A stretch of 64,000 nt of DNA, from positions 1 through 64,000 of the forward strand of contig QAMT01000023.1 of assembly GCA_003150755.1 (NCBI GenBank), in the 5' to 3' direction. Positions 1 to 8,095 of this stretch are shown piece after piece; position 1 is the stretch's first letter; every line of letters begins with the position of its first letter. Position numbers and translations under genes: made by a program. The DNA is from Phascolarctobacterium sp. GTDB lineage: Bacteria > Bacillota > Negativicutes > Acidaminococcales > Acidaminococcaceae. The notes under the pieces were generated by a model. The model was not told where the DNA came from, made no database searches, and was given only the letters and a program-made list of their open reading frames with translations.

Positions 1-1216
1 TCTGGCAAATGCCTCCGGCAATTAAAAGTTCCGGTTTAAACGGCAGCTTCTTTTCTTTGTCATACATCAGTTCAATGCCTGCCAGCATGCCGCGTTGGCG
101 CGCATCGCCCACATAACGCATCTGACTGAAACGGTTCATATATTTTTTTATAACGTCCATCTTAGGCGGCAGTCCTTCGATAACTTTGTCTTTGGCAAAA
201 ATCTCAAGCCCTGCCAGTCCCGCTGCGCACGCCAGCGGGTTGCCTGTGTAGCTGTGCCCGTGGTAAAAAGTTTTGTATTCTTCCGGTTCGCCCAAAAAGG
301 CATCATAAATTTCATCCGTTACCATTGTTGCGCCCAGCGGCAGATAACCGCCGGTAATGCCTTTGGAAAGGCACATCATGTCAGGCTGTACGCCTTCATG
401 CTCACAGGCAAACATTTTGCCGGTACGGCCAAATCCGGTAGCAACTTCATCAGCAATCAGCAGTACGTCATACTTTTTGGTCAAATCGCGCACGCCTTTG
501 ATATAGCCTTCCGGCTGCATAAGCATACCGGCCGCCGCCTGCACCAGCGGCTCAATAATCATCGCCGCTACCTTATCACTGTTAGCGGCAAGGTATTCTT
601 CCAATTCATTGAGCAGATAGTTTAAAAATTCCTGCTCGGTTTTAAACCCAAGTTTGCTGTGATAAAAGGAAGGGCAGGTCATTTTTTTAGTGCCGAACAG
701 CAAAGGTTTATAAACTTTATGGAACACATCAATATTGCCTACGCTGACAGCGCCCACCGTATCGCCGTGGTACGAATCGCCAAGGTTAATAAAATGCTGC
801 TTTTCGGGCCTGCCTTTAAACTGCCAGTACTGAAAAGCAATCTTTACCGCTGCTTCTACTGCCGTAGAACCGTCGTCGCTGTAAAAAACTTTGTCCAGCC
901 CTTCAGGCGTAATTTCAACCAGCTTTTCGGCAAACTCGGCCGACGGCTGGTTAATCAGCCCAAGCAGTGTAGAATGCGAAATTTTATCAATCTGCTCTTT
1001 AATAGCATCGTCAATCTCCTTGCGGCGATGCCCATGAATATTTACCCACAGACTGGAAATGCCGTCGTAATATTCACGCCCTTCGGTATCATACAGTTTA
1101 ACGCCTTCGCCGCGTTCAATAACCAGCTGTGGATTTTCTACCCAGCCCTTCATCTGCGTAAACGGATGCCAGATATATTTTTTGTCGAGTTCTTCCCATT
1201 TATTCACGCTTGCCAT
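1..1216 (-). CDS. bioA: Adenosylmethionine-8-amino-7-oxononanoate aminotransferase (partial, C-terminus outside window)
   Basis: BioA transfers the amino group of S-adenosylmethionine to KAPA to give DAPA, the third step of biotin ring assembly; it is a cytoplasmic PLP enzyme. About 405 codons are present and the frame runs open off the window edge. The N-terminus carries the family hallmark KKYIWHPFTQMK followed by YYDGISSLWVNIHGH, and near the edge the C-terminal RQRGMLAGIELMYD segment is visible. The ATG at 1216 overlaps the end of bioD by 17 bases, so the two genes are translationally linked. It is the last visible gene of the biotin operon. BioA proteins are usually 430-460 residues, so only a short tail is missing. 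Confidence 0.95.
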   Translation of the reverse strand, partial: MASVNKWEELDKKYIWHPFTQMKGWVENPQLVIERGEGVKLYDTEGREYYDGISSLWVNIHGHRRKEIDDAIKEQIDKISHSTLLGLINQPSAEFAEKLVEITPEGLDKVFYSDDGSTAVEAAVKIAFQYWQFKGRPEKQHFINLGDSYHGDTVGAVSVGNIDVFHKVYKPLLFGTKKMTCPSFYHSKLGFKTEQEFLNYLLNELEEYLAANSDKVAAMIIEPLVQAAAGMLMQPEGYIKGVRDLTKKYDVLLIADEVATGFGRTGKMFACEHEGVQPDMMCLSKGITGGYLPLGATMVTDEIYDAFLGEPEEYKTFYHGHSYTGNPLACAAGLAGLEIFAKDKVIEGLPPKMDVIKKYMNRFSQMRYVGDARQRGMLAGIELMYDKEKKLPFKPELLIAGGICQ

Positions 1217-1940
1217 CTCCCAACATATTGTAAATGCGTTTCAGGTCAATATTCTCAACTGCAATTTTGCCTGCTTCTTCCATGCTGCTGCCGCTAAAGA
1301 GTGCTTTATCCAAAACGGGCAGCTTGCCAAGCACAGGCAGGCCCGTCAATTTTTCGTAATAATATAAATTGCTGCGCTCCAATACACCGGCATGCGCTTC
1401 ATCCCAGCCGTTAACGATAAAACCAAGTACATCAAGCCCCTCGTGCTGCGCATAATACGCCGACAGCACAGCGTGGTTGACATTGCCAAGAAGCGGTTTG
1501 ACTACGATAATTACCGGCAGCCCCAGCGCTTTAAAAAAATCTTTTACAAGATAATCATCCGTCAGCGGCGCGGAAATACCGCCGACGCCTTCGACAACAG
1601 TTACTTCATGCGCGGCAATCATCCTGCGGGCGGCTTGCTCCATAACGCTGCTGTCAAGGCTAATGCCTGCCAGTTTGCTTGCTTTCGCCGGTGCCAGCGC
1701 CGCCTCCAAAACATAGGGCACCACTTTATCATGCTCTGCTTGGGGCAGCCCTGCGCCTTTCATCAGCATTTCCGCATCTTCAGAAACCAATTTGCCTTCC
1801 GCAGTGCGCACGCACCCGGAAGCCGCCGGTTTAAAAACGCCGGTATCCAGCCCCAGCTGTTTAAAACCTGCCGCCAGGCAGGAACTGACAACCGTTTTGC
1901 CAAACTCTGTATCCGTTGCCGTTATTCCGATTGCTTTCAT
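1200..1940 (-). CDS. bioD: Dethiobiotin synthetase
   Basis: BioD (246 aa) closes the ureido ring of biotin from DAPA, CO2 and ATP. The P-loop near residues 7-16 reads TATDTEFGKT, matching the family GTDT-x2-GKT signature, and VEGVGGISAPL near residue 120 matches the conserved EGAGG substrate loop. Length is typical for the family. The start ATG follows an AAGGAT-like ribosome site and sits 17 bases after bioF. Its stop lies inside bioA. Cytoplasmic homodimer by family. Confidence 0.95.
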   Translation of the reverse strand: MKAIGITATDTEFGKTVVSSCLAAGFKQLGLDTGVFKPAASGCVRTAEGKLVSEDAEMLMKGAGLPQAEHDKVVPYVLEAALAPAKASKLAGISLDSSVMEQAARRMIAAHEVTVVEGVGGISAPLTDDYLVKDFFKALGLPVIIVVKPLLGNVNHAVLSAYYAQHEGLDVLGFIVNGWDEAHAGVLERSNLYYYEKLTGLPVLGKLPVLDKALFSGSSMEEAGKIAVENIDLKRIYNMLGDGKRE

Positions 1941-1957
1941 AGCTATCCTTCTTTCGC

Positions 1958-3130
1958 CTATCCGTTAAGCTGCCGCCAGATTTTTCCCATTGTCCGGGCA
2001 GCAAGTTCTATTTCTTCCGCGCTGTGCGCCGCCGTTACCGTTACGCGCAGGCGGCTGGTACCTTCCGGCACCGTCGGCGGGCGTATACCCGACACCATAA
2101 TGCCGGCATCAAGCAAAGCATCCATAAAACGCATTGTTTTTTGCGTGCTGCCCACAAGCACCGGTACAATTGGCGTTATGCCGTCTATAACTTCCAGCCC
2201 TTCTTTTTGCAGCAGGCTGCGCATAAGCGCCGAGTTTTTGTTAAGCCTGCCCAGATATTTTTCCGGCTGCTGCCGCAATAAACGCAGTGCAGCCAGCGCC
2301 GATGCCGTTACCGTAGCCGGAAGCGCCGTTGAAAAAATAAAAGGGCGTGATTTATTGATAAGATATTCTATAATTGTTCCGTTTGCCGCCACATAGCCGC
2401 CTTCTGCCGCCAGCGCTTTACTAAGCGTGCCAATTTGTATATCAACATGCCCCTGCAAATTATAATGTGCCGCCGTGCCGCTGCCGTCGCAGCCAATTAC
2501 ACCGACTGCGTGGGCATCATCAACTATAAGGCAGGCGTTGTACTGTTCTTTCAGACGCACCAGCTGCGGCAAGTCCGCAATATCGCCATCCATGCTAAAA
2601 ACACCGTCGGTAACGATAAACCGTTCGCCCTGCACCGGCGTTTCACAAAGCAGGCGCTCTAAATCCAGCATATCATTATGCTTATAAACTGCAGTCTTGG
2701 CGCGGGCAATGCGGCAGCCGTCAATAATGCTGGCATGGTTCAGTTCATCGCTGAAAACAACATCGCCCGGCTTGACAAGCGCAAACAGCACACCCAGGTT
2801 AGTCATATAGCCGGTATTGAACACCAAGGCTTTTTCAGCATGCTTAAACTCCGCCAGTTCGCGTTCCAATATGCCTGTTTCAAAAGCTGCGCCGGTCGTC
2901 AGGCGGCTGCCGGTACTGCCGGTTCCCCAGCGCGCAGCGTCACGTGCAGCCTGCTGAACTTCCGGTTCATGTGTCAGGCCCAGATAATTATTGCTGGCAA
3001 AAACCAGATATTCCCTGCCGCTTTCGTCAGCGGCGCGGACCGCCGTTTTAAAGCGCAAGCCGTCTACCGTGCGGCGCAGACCCTGTGCATAAGCGTTTTC
3101 CAGCTCTTTTTTCAAGCGTTCTGTCAGCAT
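1958..3130 (-). CDS. bioF: 8-amino-7-oxononanoate synthase (KAPA synthase)
   Basis: BioF (390 aa) condenses pimeloyl-CoA with L-alanine, releasing CO2 and CoA, in a PLP-dependent reaction. The fold-type I alpha-oxoamine synthase signatures are present: NYLGLTHEPEV near residue 48, IVDDAHAVGVIG near 205, and the PLP lysine in GTLSKALAAEGGYVA near 235-245. Length is typical. It overlaps bioW by 7 bases, which fits the pairing of BioW (makes pimeloyl-CoA) with the enzyme that consumes it. Confidence 0.95.
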   Translation of the reverse strand: MLTERLKKELENAYAQGLRRTVDGLRFKTAVRAADESGREYLVFASNNYLGLTHEPEVQQAARDAARWGTGSTGSRLTTGAAFETGILERELAEFKHAEKALVFNTGYMTNLGVLFALVKPGDVVFSDELNHASIIDGCRIARAKTAVYKHNDMLDLERLLCETPVQGERFIVTDGVFSMDGDIADLPQLVRLKEQYNACLIVDDAHAVGVIGCDGSGTAAHYNLQGHVDIQIGTLSKALAAEGGYVAANGTIIEYLINKSRPFIFSTALPATVTASALAALRLLRQQPEKYLGRLNKNSALMRSLLQKEGLEVIDGITPIVPVLVGSTQKTMRFMDALLDAGIMVSGIRPPTVPEGTSRLRVTVTAAHSAEEIELAARTMGKIWRQLNG

Positions 3131-3894
3131 GTCTGCTCCCCCTCCGGTTTTATCATTACTACCTGTTCTTCAAGATAGTCAATCAACTTGTGCAAATCCG
3201 TACCGGGGCGCACAAAAAATATTCTGCCGCCCACACCGTTGCCGCGTTCCTTCATTACCGGTATGCGGCGGTAACCATACAGCGGAGAAGCCACATAGCC
3301 AGTTACATAGTTAGGGTCGTCCGACCAGCACAGCTCGGCAACCATCCCCTCCGCACCGGCAACCTTGCTTGCCAGCACCAGCGCCTCGCGCACATGGTCG
3401 CCGGTCAAACCGCACTGCTGCAAATATTCATCATAGCCGCGGCTGTTTACGCAGTCCATCTTACTGGCGCGCACACCACGCTCGCCCATACCGTCAAGGC
3501 GCGTACCGTCAACGCAATCTACAACCATCGCGCCGCGCATACTGTCTGCCAGCCCATTAAGCATTGCCAGCCCTCGCGCCGCCGCCTTAAAGCTTACACC
3601 GGCACGAACCAATTCATCAATCGCCGCCCTGTGCCCTTCGGCAGCATTCGCTGCCTGGCAGGTGCTGAACGGCAGCAGCGGTTTATATATAATTTCCTGC
3701 GGTTTAATTTCTTCAACCTTAAGGCTGATAAAATCAGCGCAGCCGCGTTCATGCTCACGCGCACGGTGCAGCATAGTCAGCACGGCGTAATCAAGCTGCT
3801 CGCCCGGCAAAATACGCTCCGCACCGGAAATATGCCTGCCGCCGCATTCGTGCGCTCCGCCCTGCGCCGAACGCATTTTAATACTGTAAAGCAT
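3124..3894 (-). CDS. bioW: 6-carboxyhexanoate-CoA ligase (pimeloyl-CoA synthetase)
   Basis: BioW (256 aa) activates free pimelate to pimeloyl-CoA with ATP, the entry to biotin synthesis in organisms that do not use the BioC/BioH route. The N-terminus MLYSIKMRSAQGG and the HISGAERIL motif near residue 40 are family hallmarks. No bioC or bioH is visible in the window. It sits 11 bases after bioB and overlaps bioF. The gene implies the cell uses imported or internally released pimelate. Confidence 0.93.
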   Translation of the reverse strand: MLYSIKMRSAQGGAHECGGRHISGAERILPGEQLDYAVLTMLHRAREHERGCADFISLKVEEIKPQEIIYKPLLPFSTCQAANAAEGHRAAIDELVRAGVSFKAAARGLAMLNGLADSMRGAMVVDCVDGTRLDGMGERGVRASKMDCVNSRGYDEYLQQCGLTGDHVREALVLASKVAGAEGMVAELCWSDDPNYVTGYVASPLYGYRRIPVMKERGNGVGGRIFFVRPGTDLHKLIDYLEEQVVMIKPEGEQTC

Positions 3895-3905
3895 AATGCC
3901 ACCCC

Positions 3906-4892
3906 TTACAAAACAGGGTGCGTTACCGTGCGCCCCAAATCCTTAATCATTACCTTATCGGCCTCCGGGCTGCGTCCGCCAGTTGTCAGGTAGCCGCCAA
4001 CCATAATGCCGTTTAAGCCACCGTTAAGCGCCAGGCACTGCAAATCGCGCAGGTTAACCTCGCGGCCGCCCGCCGTGCGGATAAGCGCCTTAGGCAGTAC
4101 AAAACGGAATACAGCATAAGCGCGCAGAATCTCCAGCGGTTTTAACGGTTTGTTGTTTTCAAACGGCGTACCCGGTATCGGCGTCAGCAAATTCAGCGGC
4201 ACACTGTCGATACCCAGGCGCTTTAACTCAAACGCCATTTCCACACGCTGCTCCGGCGTTTCGTTCAGCCCGAAAATACCGCCGCTGCACACACGCAGCC
4301 CGGCTTTTTGCGCATTATGTATTGTAAACATTTTGTCTTCGTAAGTATGCGTGCTGCAAATATCCGGAAAATGGCTCGGCGCTGTTTCCAGATTGGAATG
4401 ATAGCGCGTAACCCCTAATTTTTTCAGCTTAATTGCCTGCTCTTCAGTCAAAATGCCAAGCGAACAGCAAACCTCTATACCGACTTCTTCTTTAATGCGT
4501 TTCAGCGCCTTGCAGATGTTGTCAAAATCGTCCGCCTTGCTCTGCCCCCTGCCACTCGTTACAATCGAAAACCTTACCGCACCGGCGGCTTTAGCCTTTT
4601 TAGCAGCGTCAACAAATTCCTGCTCGCTCAAAAGCGGATATTCCTTAACGCCGGTATGGTAATGCGCCGATTGTGCGCAAAATTTGCAGTTTTCCGGGCA
4701 GCGCCCGCTGCGTCCGTTAATAATCGCGCAGCAGTCCACCGCATTGCCGTTGAATTTCTGGCGGATTTTATCAGCCATTGCTAAAAGCAGCATTGTGTCA
4801 TCATCGCTCACGTTAATTAGGCGTTCAGCCTCAGCGCGTGTTATCTCGCCGCCGCCCAAAACTTTATCTGCCAGTTCAATTATCCAGTTCAT
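3906..4892 (-). CDS. bioB: Biotin synthase (radical SAM)
   Basis: BioB (328 aa) inserts sulfur into dethiobiotin. The radical-SAM 4Fe-4S motif CPENCKFCAQSAHY lies near residues 64-77 (CxxxCxxC), and the motifs YHSNLETAPSHF near 160 and GIFGLNETPEQR near 205 are typical of biotin synthases and carry the usual cluster and substrate contacts. It is the first gene of the operon; the ATG is preceded by AAAGGAGAAGGG. The 5' untranslated region contains a BirA operator, so the whole operon is probably shut off by biotin. Confidence 0.96.
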   Translation of the reverse strand: MNWIIELADKVLGGGEITRAEAERLINVSDDDTMLLLAMADKIRQKFNGNAVDCCAIINGRSGRCPENCKFCAQSAHYHTGVKEYPLLSEQEFVDAAKKAKAAGAVRFSIVTSGRGQSKADDFDNICKALKRIKEEVGIEVCCSLGILTEEQAIKLKKLGVTRYHSNLETAPSHFPDICSTHTYEDKMFTIHNAQKAGLRVCSGGIFGLNETPEQRVEMAFELKRLGIDSVPLNLLTPIPGTPFENNKPLKPLEILRAYAVFRFVLPKALIRTAGGREVNLRDLQCLALNGGLNGIMVGGYLTTGGRSPEADKVMIKDLGRTVTHPVL

Positions 4893-4905
4893 AATCCCTT
4901 CTCCT

Positions 4906-4939
4906 TTGGTAAACCTTTGTAGTTATTTTGGTTAACAAA
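4906..4939 (-). promoter_or_regulatory. BirA operator (proximal), bio operon
   Basis: On the minus strand TTTGTTAACC and GGTTTACCAA are separated by exactly 14 bases. This is the spaced palindrome known for the biotin repressor/ligase BirA in Firmicutes. It begins at the predicted transcription start and ends just before the bioB ribosome site, where a bound repressor would block transcription. Confidence 0.85.
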
Positions 4940-4942
4940 CAC

Positions 4943-4971
4943 ATTATACATCGTTAACTTAAAAATGTAAA
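4943..4971 (-). promoter_or_regulatory. Sigma-70 promoter of the bio operon
   Basis: Minus strand reads TTTACA, 17 bases, TATAAT (-35 at 4966-4971, -10 at 4943-4948). The predicted start near 4936 lies inside the proximal BirA operator. The promoter core itself is bracketed by a second operator-like palindrome. Confidence 0.85.
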
Positions 4972-4982
4972 TAGGTTTACTA
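4951..4982 (-). promoter_or_regulatory. Second, degenerate BirA-like operator over the -35 element
   Basis: Minus strand TAGTAAACC, 14 bases, AGTTAACGA. The half-sites are weaker matches than the proximal operator, but the 14-base spacer is identical and the centre is 44 bp away. It covers the -35 element. Inference: tandem BirA sites allowing stronger or graded repression. Confidence 0.5.
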
Positions 4983-4989
4983 AAGATAT

Positions 4990-5026
4990 AAAAAATTAAC
5001 CTAATAAAACATTAGGTTAATTTTTT
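4990..5026. terminator. Bidirectional intrinsic terminator between nuclease gene and bio promoter
   Basis: Perfect 16-bp inverted repeat AAAAAATTAACCTAAT / ATTAGGTTAATTTTTT with a 5-base loop. It lies 11 bases beyond the nuclease stop codon and just upstream of the bio promoter, so it insulates the biotin operon from the AT-rich island. Confidence 0.85.
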
Positions 5027-5037
5027 ATATTCAAATT

Positions 5038-5535
5038 TTAATGTGTATATTTTTTATTATGCCGATAATCCCATGGCGGAACTGGCATCAAATCTTTCCA
5101 TAGACCTAATTTTTCATTTTTCGCTTCAAGTTCAGCATATTCATATTTTTTGTTACTGTCATAATATTTATAATGCCACGCATAACCAGCTTTTATCATT
5201 TTATAATTTATATCTTCTGCATTATAAAAAACTGTAGCTAATAACCTATTATATTTATCTACACCATGTATTTTAATACATATATCTTTTTCATTAATCA
5301 AAGATGTTAAATAGTTTTTAGCTTCTTCTCCATATTTTTGATCATATTCTGGTGCGTCTATACCATTAAATCTTATTTTATATTCTTCGTCATGAGTCTT
5401 CAATTTAATGGTATCTCCATCATAAACAGTAATAACAACTCCGCACATTACATCATCGTTATATTTAAATCCTACAAAAAACAATGATGATAAAATTATA
5501 CAAACATAAGAAATAATTAAAATTACTTTTTTCAT
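5038..5535 (-). CDS. Thermonuclease-family (SNase-like) secreted or membrane-anchored nuclease
   Basis: A 165-aa protein with an N-terminal hydrophobic segment (residues about 3-22, after MKK), acting as signal peptide or anchor, followed by a staphylococcal-nuclease domain. The start VYDGDTIKL, the IRFNGIDAPE strand (Arg equivalent to SNase Arg35), GEEAKNYL (Glu43 equivalent) and DKYNRLLATV (Arg87 equivalent) are all present, so catalysis appears intact. It closes with the usual GLW-x-PPW-type tail. The domain predicts Ca2+-dependent cleavage of DNA and RNA outside the cytoplasmic membrane. The gene is strongly AT-rich like the kinase/regulator genes 63 bases upstream and unlike the bio operon. 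Whether it belongs functionally to that cassette is unknown. Confidence 0.88.
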   Translation of the reverse strand: MKKVILIISYVCIILSSLFFVGFKYNDDVMCGVVITVYDGDTIKLKTHDEEYKIRFNGIDAPEYDQKYGEEAKNYLTSLINEKDICIKIHGVDKYNRLLATVFYNAEDINYKMIKAGYAWHYKYYDSNKKYEYAELEAKNEKLGLWKDLMPVPPWDYRHNKKYTH

Positions 5536-5598
5536 ATCGTCTTCACCTTGCCCCTATTATAAGAATTAAATGTTCTTAACTTAGCTGCGATAAAAATA

Positions 5599-7212
5599 TT
5601 AAAAATCAACATCAATCAAATTTATACTTTCCATAACAGAAGCTGCTATTATAGAGATATTCATATTTTCAGTGAAATCACTATTAGCATGATTAATCTG
5701 ATTACGAAATTTTTTATTATATTCCCTGTACTGCTCAATAAATTTAATTAAATTTTGTATAGGAATATCAGTTTTAATTGCATTATTGTGCAACATTTCT
5801 AAATAATTATTTTGAATAGACATATCACCATCAAATTTAACAATATTAATCAATTCGTTTTCGCTGTTTGATGGTATATCCATATTTTTATCATAAAATA
5901 TCAAAATATCTCTCAATTTTTGCTTTTTTATACCTATTATAGACTTTATTATAATATTTTTAATATCTTTTTCATTTTTTAATCTTTTATTCAAAAAATT
6001 TATGAAAGTAGTATTAGTTGGGCAAGCGTATTTCAAAATTTTATATATTCTGGAATCTGGAGCATTTATAATTCCGAAAACAAAATTACTATTATTTTTT
6101 TCAACAAATTCTAATATTTCTTTCGTCAAACTTCCTACTAAAGTTTTTTCCGTAGCTAATGAATACATTATTTTATCTTTTTCAATATAGTCTAACTCTG
6201 ATAACGTTTTAAATTTTAATATAACCTCTTGAATCTCTTTATAAAAATCATTTTTCTTTTGCTGCTGGCGGCCTTTATATTTAAATTCTCTTATAAAATA
6301 ACGTTGCCATGATTCCCAAGAATGTTTATTTGACTGACAGGTTTTTACAACATCTATATCCGTAACTTCGAGCAAATGAGAATCAAATAAATAAATAGGC
6401 AACCATTCAATATAAAAAGTAATTGCTTGCTGTAAATAACCATTAATTACACACCATCTAATAATTTTACACGGTAATGAGATTTTTTCGTTATATTCAA
6501 TTAATAGCCCTATGTTCTCTAAAATATAATAAAATGCTTTTTGAAAATTTCGTTTTTCTCTGAATGAATTATTAAAAATATTATTTCTATTATTTCTATT
6601 ATTTTCATATATTTTTATTGAATTAAGAAAATTTTCAATGTTTTGTTTTATAATTTCATATTTGCCGCATAATTTAATTGATTCGAGTATTTTTTCAAAA
6701 TTATACAATAATGTTTTTTCATCATTATTTAACTCATCTTCTATATATTCTTTTAATCCATATATATTTTCTTTAGACAGCAATTTCAGGGACAATTCAA
6801 ATTTCTTTTGCCATTCACAATGTACATTCCTTTGTTTCTTTACATTTTCAATCTTTATAGCCAATTGTTTTATATCTATTGGTTTAGGAATATATGCTAC
6901 ATCATATTTTCCGCTAATTGCAATTAAAATATTAACATCTATTTCCATTGAAGTTAACAAAATTATAGGTACTTGTGGTGCATATTCTCTAATAACAGGC
7001 AAAGCCTCTAGTCCAGAAGTACTCCCTTCAAAATGCTGATCTAAAAATAATACATCTAATCCATCCGGAAACTCATACAAATAATCTTCTACTTCACTAG
7101 TAAAATAAAAATCTTTCACTATTATTTTCGGATCATAAATATTTAAATACTTTTTTACGCTATTATGAAGATAATCTTCATCATCAGCTATCCCAACTAC
7201 AAAAGCACTCAT
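5599..7212 (-). CDS. Response regulator with C-terminal HEPN-type (Csx1/Csm6-like) putative RNase domain
   Basis: A 537-aa protein. Residues 1-125 form a receiver domain: acidic pair D10/D11, phosphoacceptor D58 in LFLD, T87 and K110 are all in place. No DNA-binding domain follows. The remaining ~400 residues are helical; residues 251-277 (RWCVINGYLQQAITFYIEWL) resemble the helix seen in HEPN domains of CARF-HEPN CRISPR ancillary RNases, and residues 503-508 read RNQINH, the R-N-x3-H HEPN catalytic motif, followed by AN as is common there. Inference: phosphorylation switches an RNase on or off. There is an Asn/Arg low-complexity run near 204-213. It lies 15 bases after the second regulator gene; the ribosome site is weak. 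The receiver call is firm; the HEPN call rests on motif reading alone. Confidence 0.7.
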   Translation of the reverse strand: MSAFVVGIADDEDYLHNSVKKYLNIYDPKIIVKDFYFTSEVEDYLYEFPDGLDVLFLDQHFEGSTSGLEALPVIREYAPQVPIILLTSMEIDVNILIAISGKYDVAYIPKPIDIKQLAIKIENVKKQRNVHCEWQKKFELSLKLLSKENIYGLKEYIEDELNNDEKTLLYNFEKILESIKLCGKYEIIKQNIENFLNSIKIYENNRNNRNNIFNNSFREKRNFQKAFYYILENIGLLIEYNEKISLPCKIIRWCVINGYLQQAITFYIEWLPIYLFDSHLLEVTDIDVVKTCQSNKHSWESWQRYFIREFKYKGRQQQKKNDFYKEIQEVILKFKTLSELDYIEKDKIMYSLATEKTLVGSLTKEILEFVEKNNSNFVFGIINAPDSRIYKILKYACPTNTTFINFLNKRLKNEKDIKNIIIKSIIGIKKQKLRDILIFYDKNMDIPSNSENELINIVKFDGDMSIQNNYLEMLHNNAIKTDIPIQNLIKFIEQYREYNKKFRNQINHANSDFTENMNISIIAASVMESINLIDVDF

Positions 7213-7227
7213 AGCAACACCACATTA

Positions 7228-8070
7228 TTAATGTTTATCATGATTATAATCAATAGCATAAATCAAAGGTTTTTGCCCACTAATTTCCTGTACAAAAACA
7301 CGGCTTTTTTTAGAAATTCTGTATTCATATAAATTATCTACACCCCATTCAACAAAATGTTTCTTTTTAGCGCCTGCAGGTAATATTGTTCTATCATTTA
7401 ATGGTTTTAATATCTTATAAATTCCTTTATCAAAATTTTTACCTAACATTTCTACCAAAACATAGGGGGAAAAAACTAAATTAGGGAATACTTCCTGCAC
7501 AAGAGTGTAAACACTTTTAGGGAGTTGTTTACTTGATTCTAAACGTGAATTTATTTGGTCTATATAATTTTTAAAATTTGCCTGCTCTAAAGCTTTTTCC
7601 AAGTTTAATCGTTGATTATCTTTTTCAATCAAATCAATATACTGACTATATTCATCTAAACTTTCTTGTATTTTTTTATAATTATCATAATTTTTTTTGA
7701 CGGAAATTATTTTTGATAATATTTCACCTTCTTCAACCGGTTTTTTTACTAACTCAATATTGTATTTTTCGCATAAAGCCATTGTAATATCTATTGAAAT
7801 GGCTTCACCAGTAAATAAATAAATTGGCAAATCAGGAGCATATTCCCTAATAGTCGGTAATGCTTCAATTCCGCTTGTACTCCCCTCAAAAAGAACATCT
7901 AAAAAAAGCATATCTATACCATCTGCTACTTCATATAGAAAATCTTCCACTTCGCTAGTAAAATAAAAATGTTCTAACTGAATAAGTTCATCATATCTTT
8001 TTATAAAACTCTCAACCATATCATGGATATTTTGCATATCATCAGCTAAACCAACAACAAATTTTTCCAT
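7228..8070 (-). CDS. Response regulator with RelE/ParE-like C-terminal domain
   Basis: A 280-aa protein whose receiver domain (residues 1-125) aligns without gaps over the first 111 positions to that of the next gene, about half identical, sharing D10/D11, D58, T87, K110 and the run FYFTSEVED. A likely coiled coil covers about 128-180. The tail (187-280) contains NLYEYRISKKSRVFVQE followed by a beta strand ending in AIDYNHDKH. This pattern of basic strands and a terminal His-rich end resembles the RelE/ParE/HigB toxin fold (compare the YRLRxGDYRVxY strand pair), though clear catalytic equivalents cannot be assigned. There is no DNA-binding domain. It has a good ribosome site (GAGGAG) and starts 25 bases after the kinase gene. 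The receiver is certain; the RelE-like reading is tentative. Confidence 0.65.
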   Translation of the reverse strand: MEKFVVGLADDMQNIHDMVESFIKRYDELIQLEHFYFTSEVEDFLYEVADGIDMLFLDVLFEGSTSGIEALPTIREYAPDLPIYLFTGEAISIDITMALCEKYNIELVKKPVEEGEILSKIISVKKNYDNYKKIQESLDEYSQYIDLIEKDNQRLNLEKALEQANFKNYIDQINSRLESSKQLPKSVYTLVQEVFPNLVFSPYVLVEMLGKNFDKGIYKILKPLNDRTILPAGAKKKHFVEWGVDNLYEYRISKKSRVFVQEISGQKPLIYAIDYNHDKH

Positions 8071-8095
8071 AAATTACCGCTCCTCTAAATTTAAT

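Noticed and set aside
1392..3993. Several plus-strand frames of 80-330 codons
   Set aside because: All are antisense to bioD, bioF and bioW, which are unambiguous.
6590..6625. Short tandem repeat (ATTATTTCT units) inside the REC-HEPN gene
   Set aside because: It encodes an Asn/Arg low-complexity run and keeps the frame; noted as a possible slippage point but not as a separate element.
5599..7212. A CRISPR locus, suggested by the Csx1/Csm6-like HEPN signature
   Set aside because: No repeat-spacer array, no cas genes and no CARF domain in the window; the N-terminus is a receiver domain.
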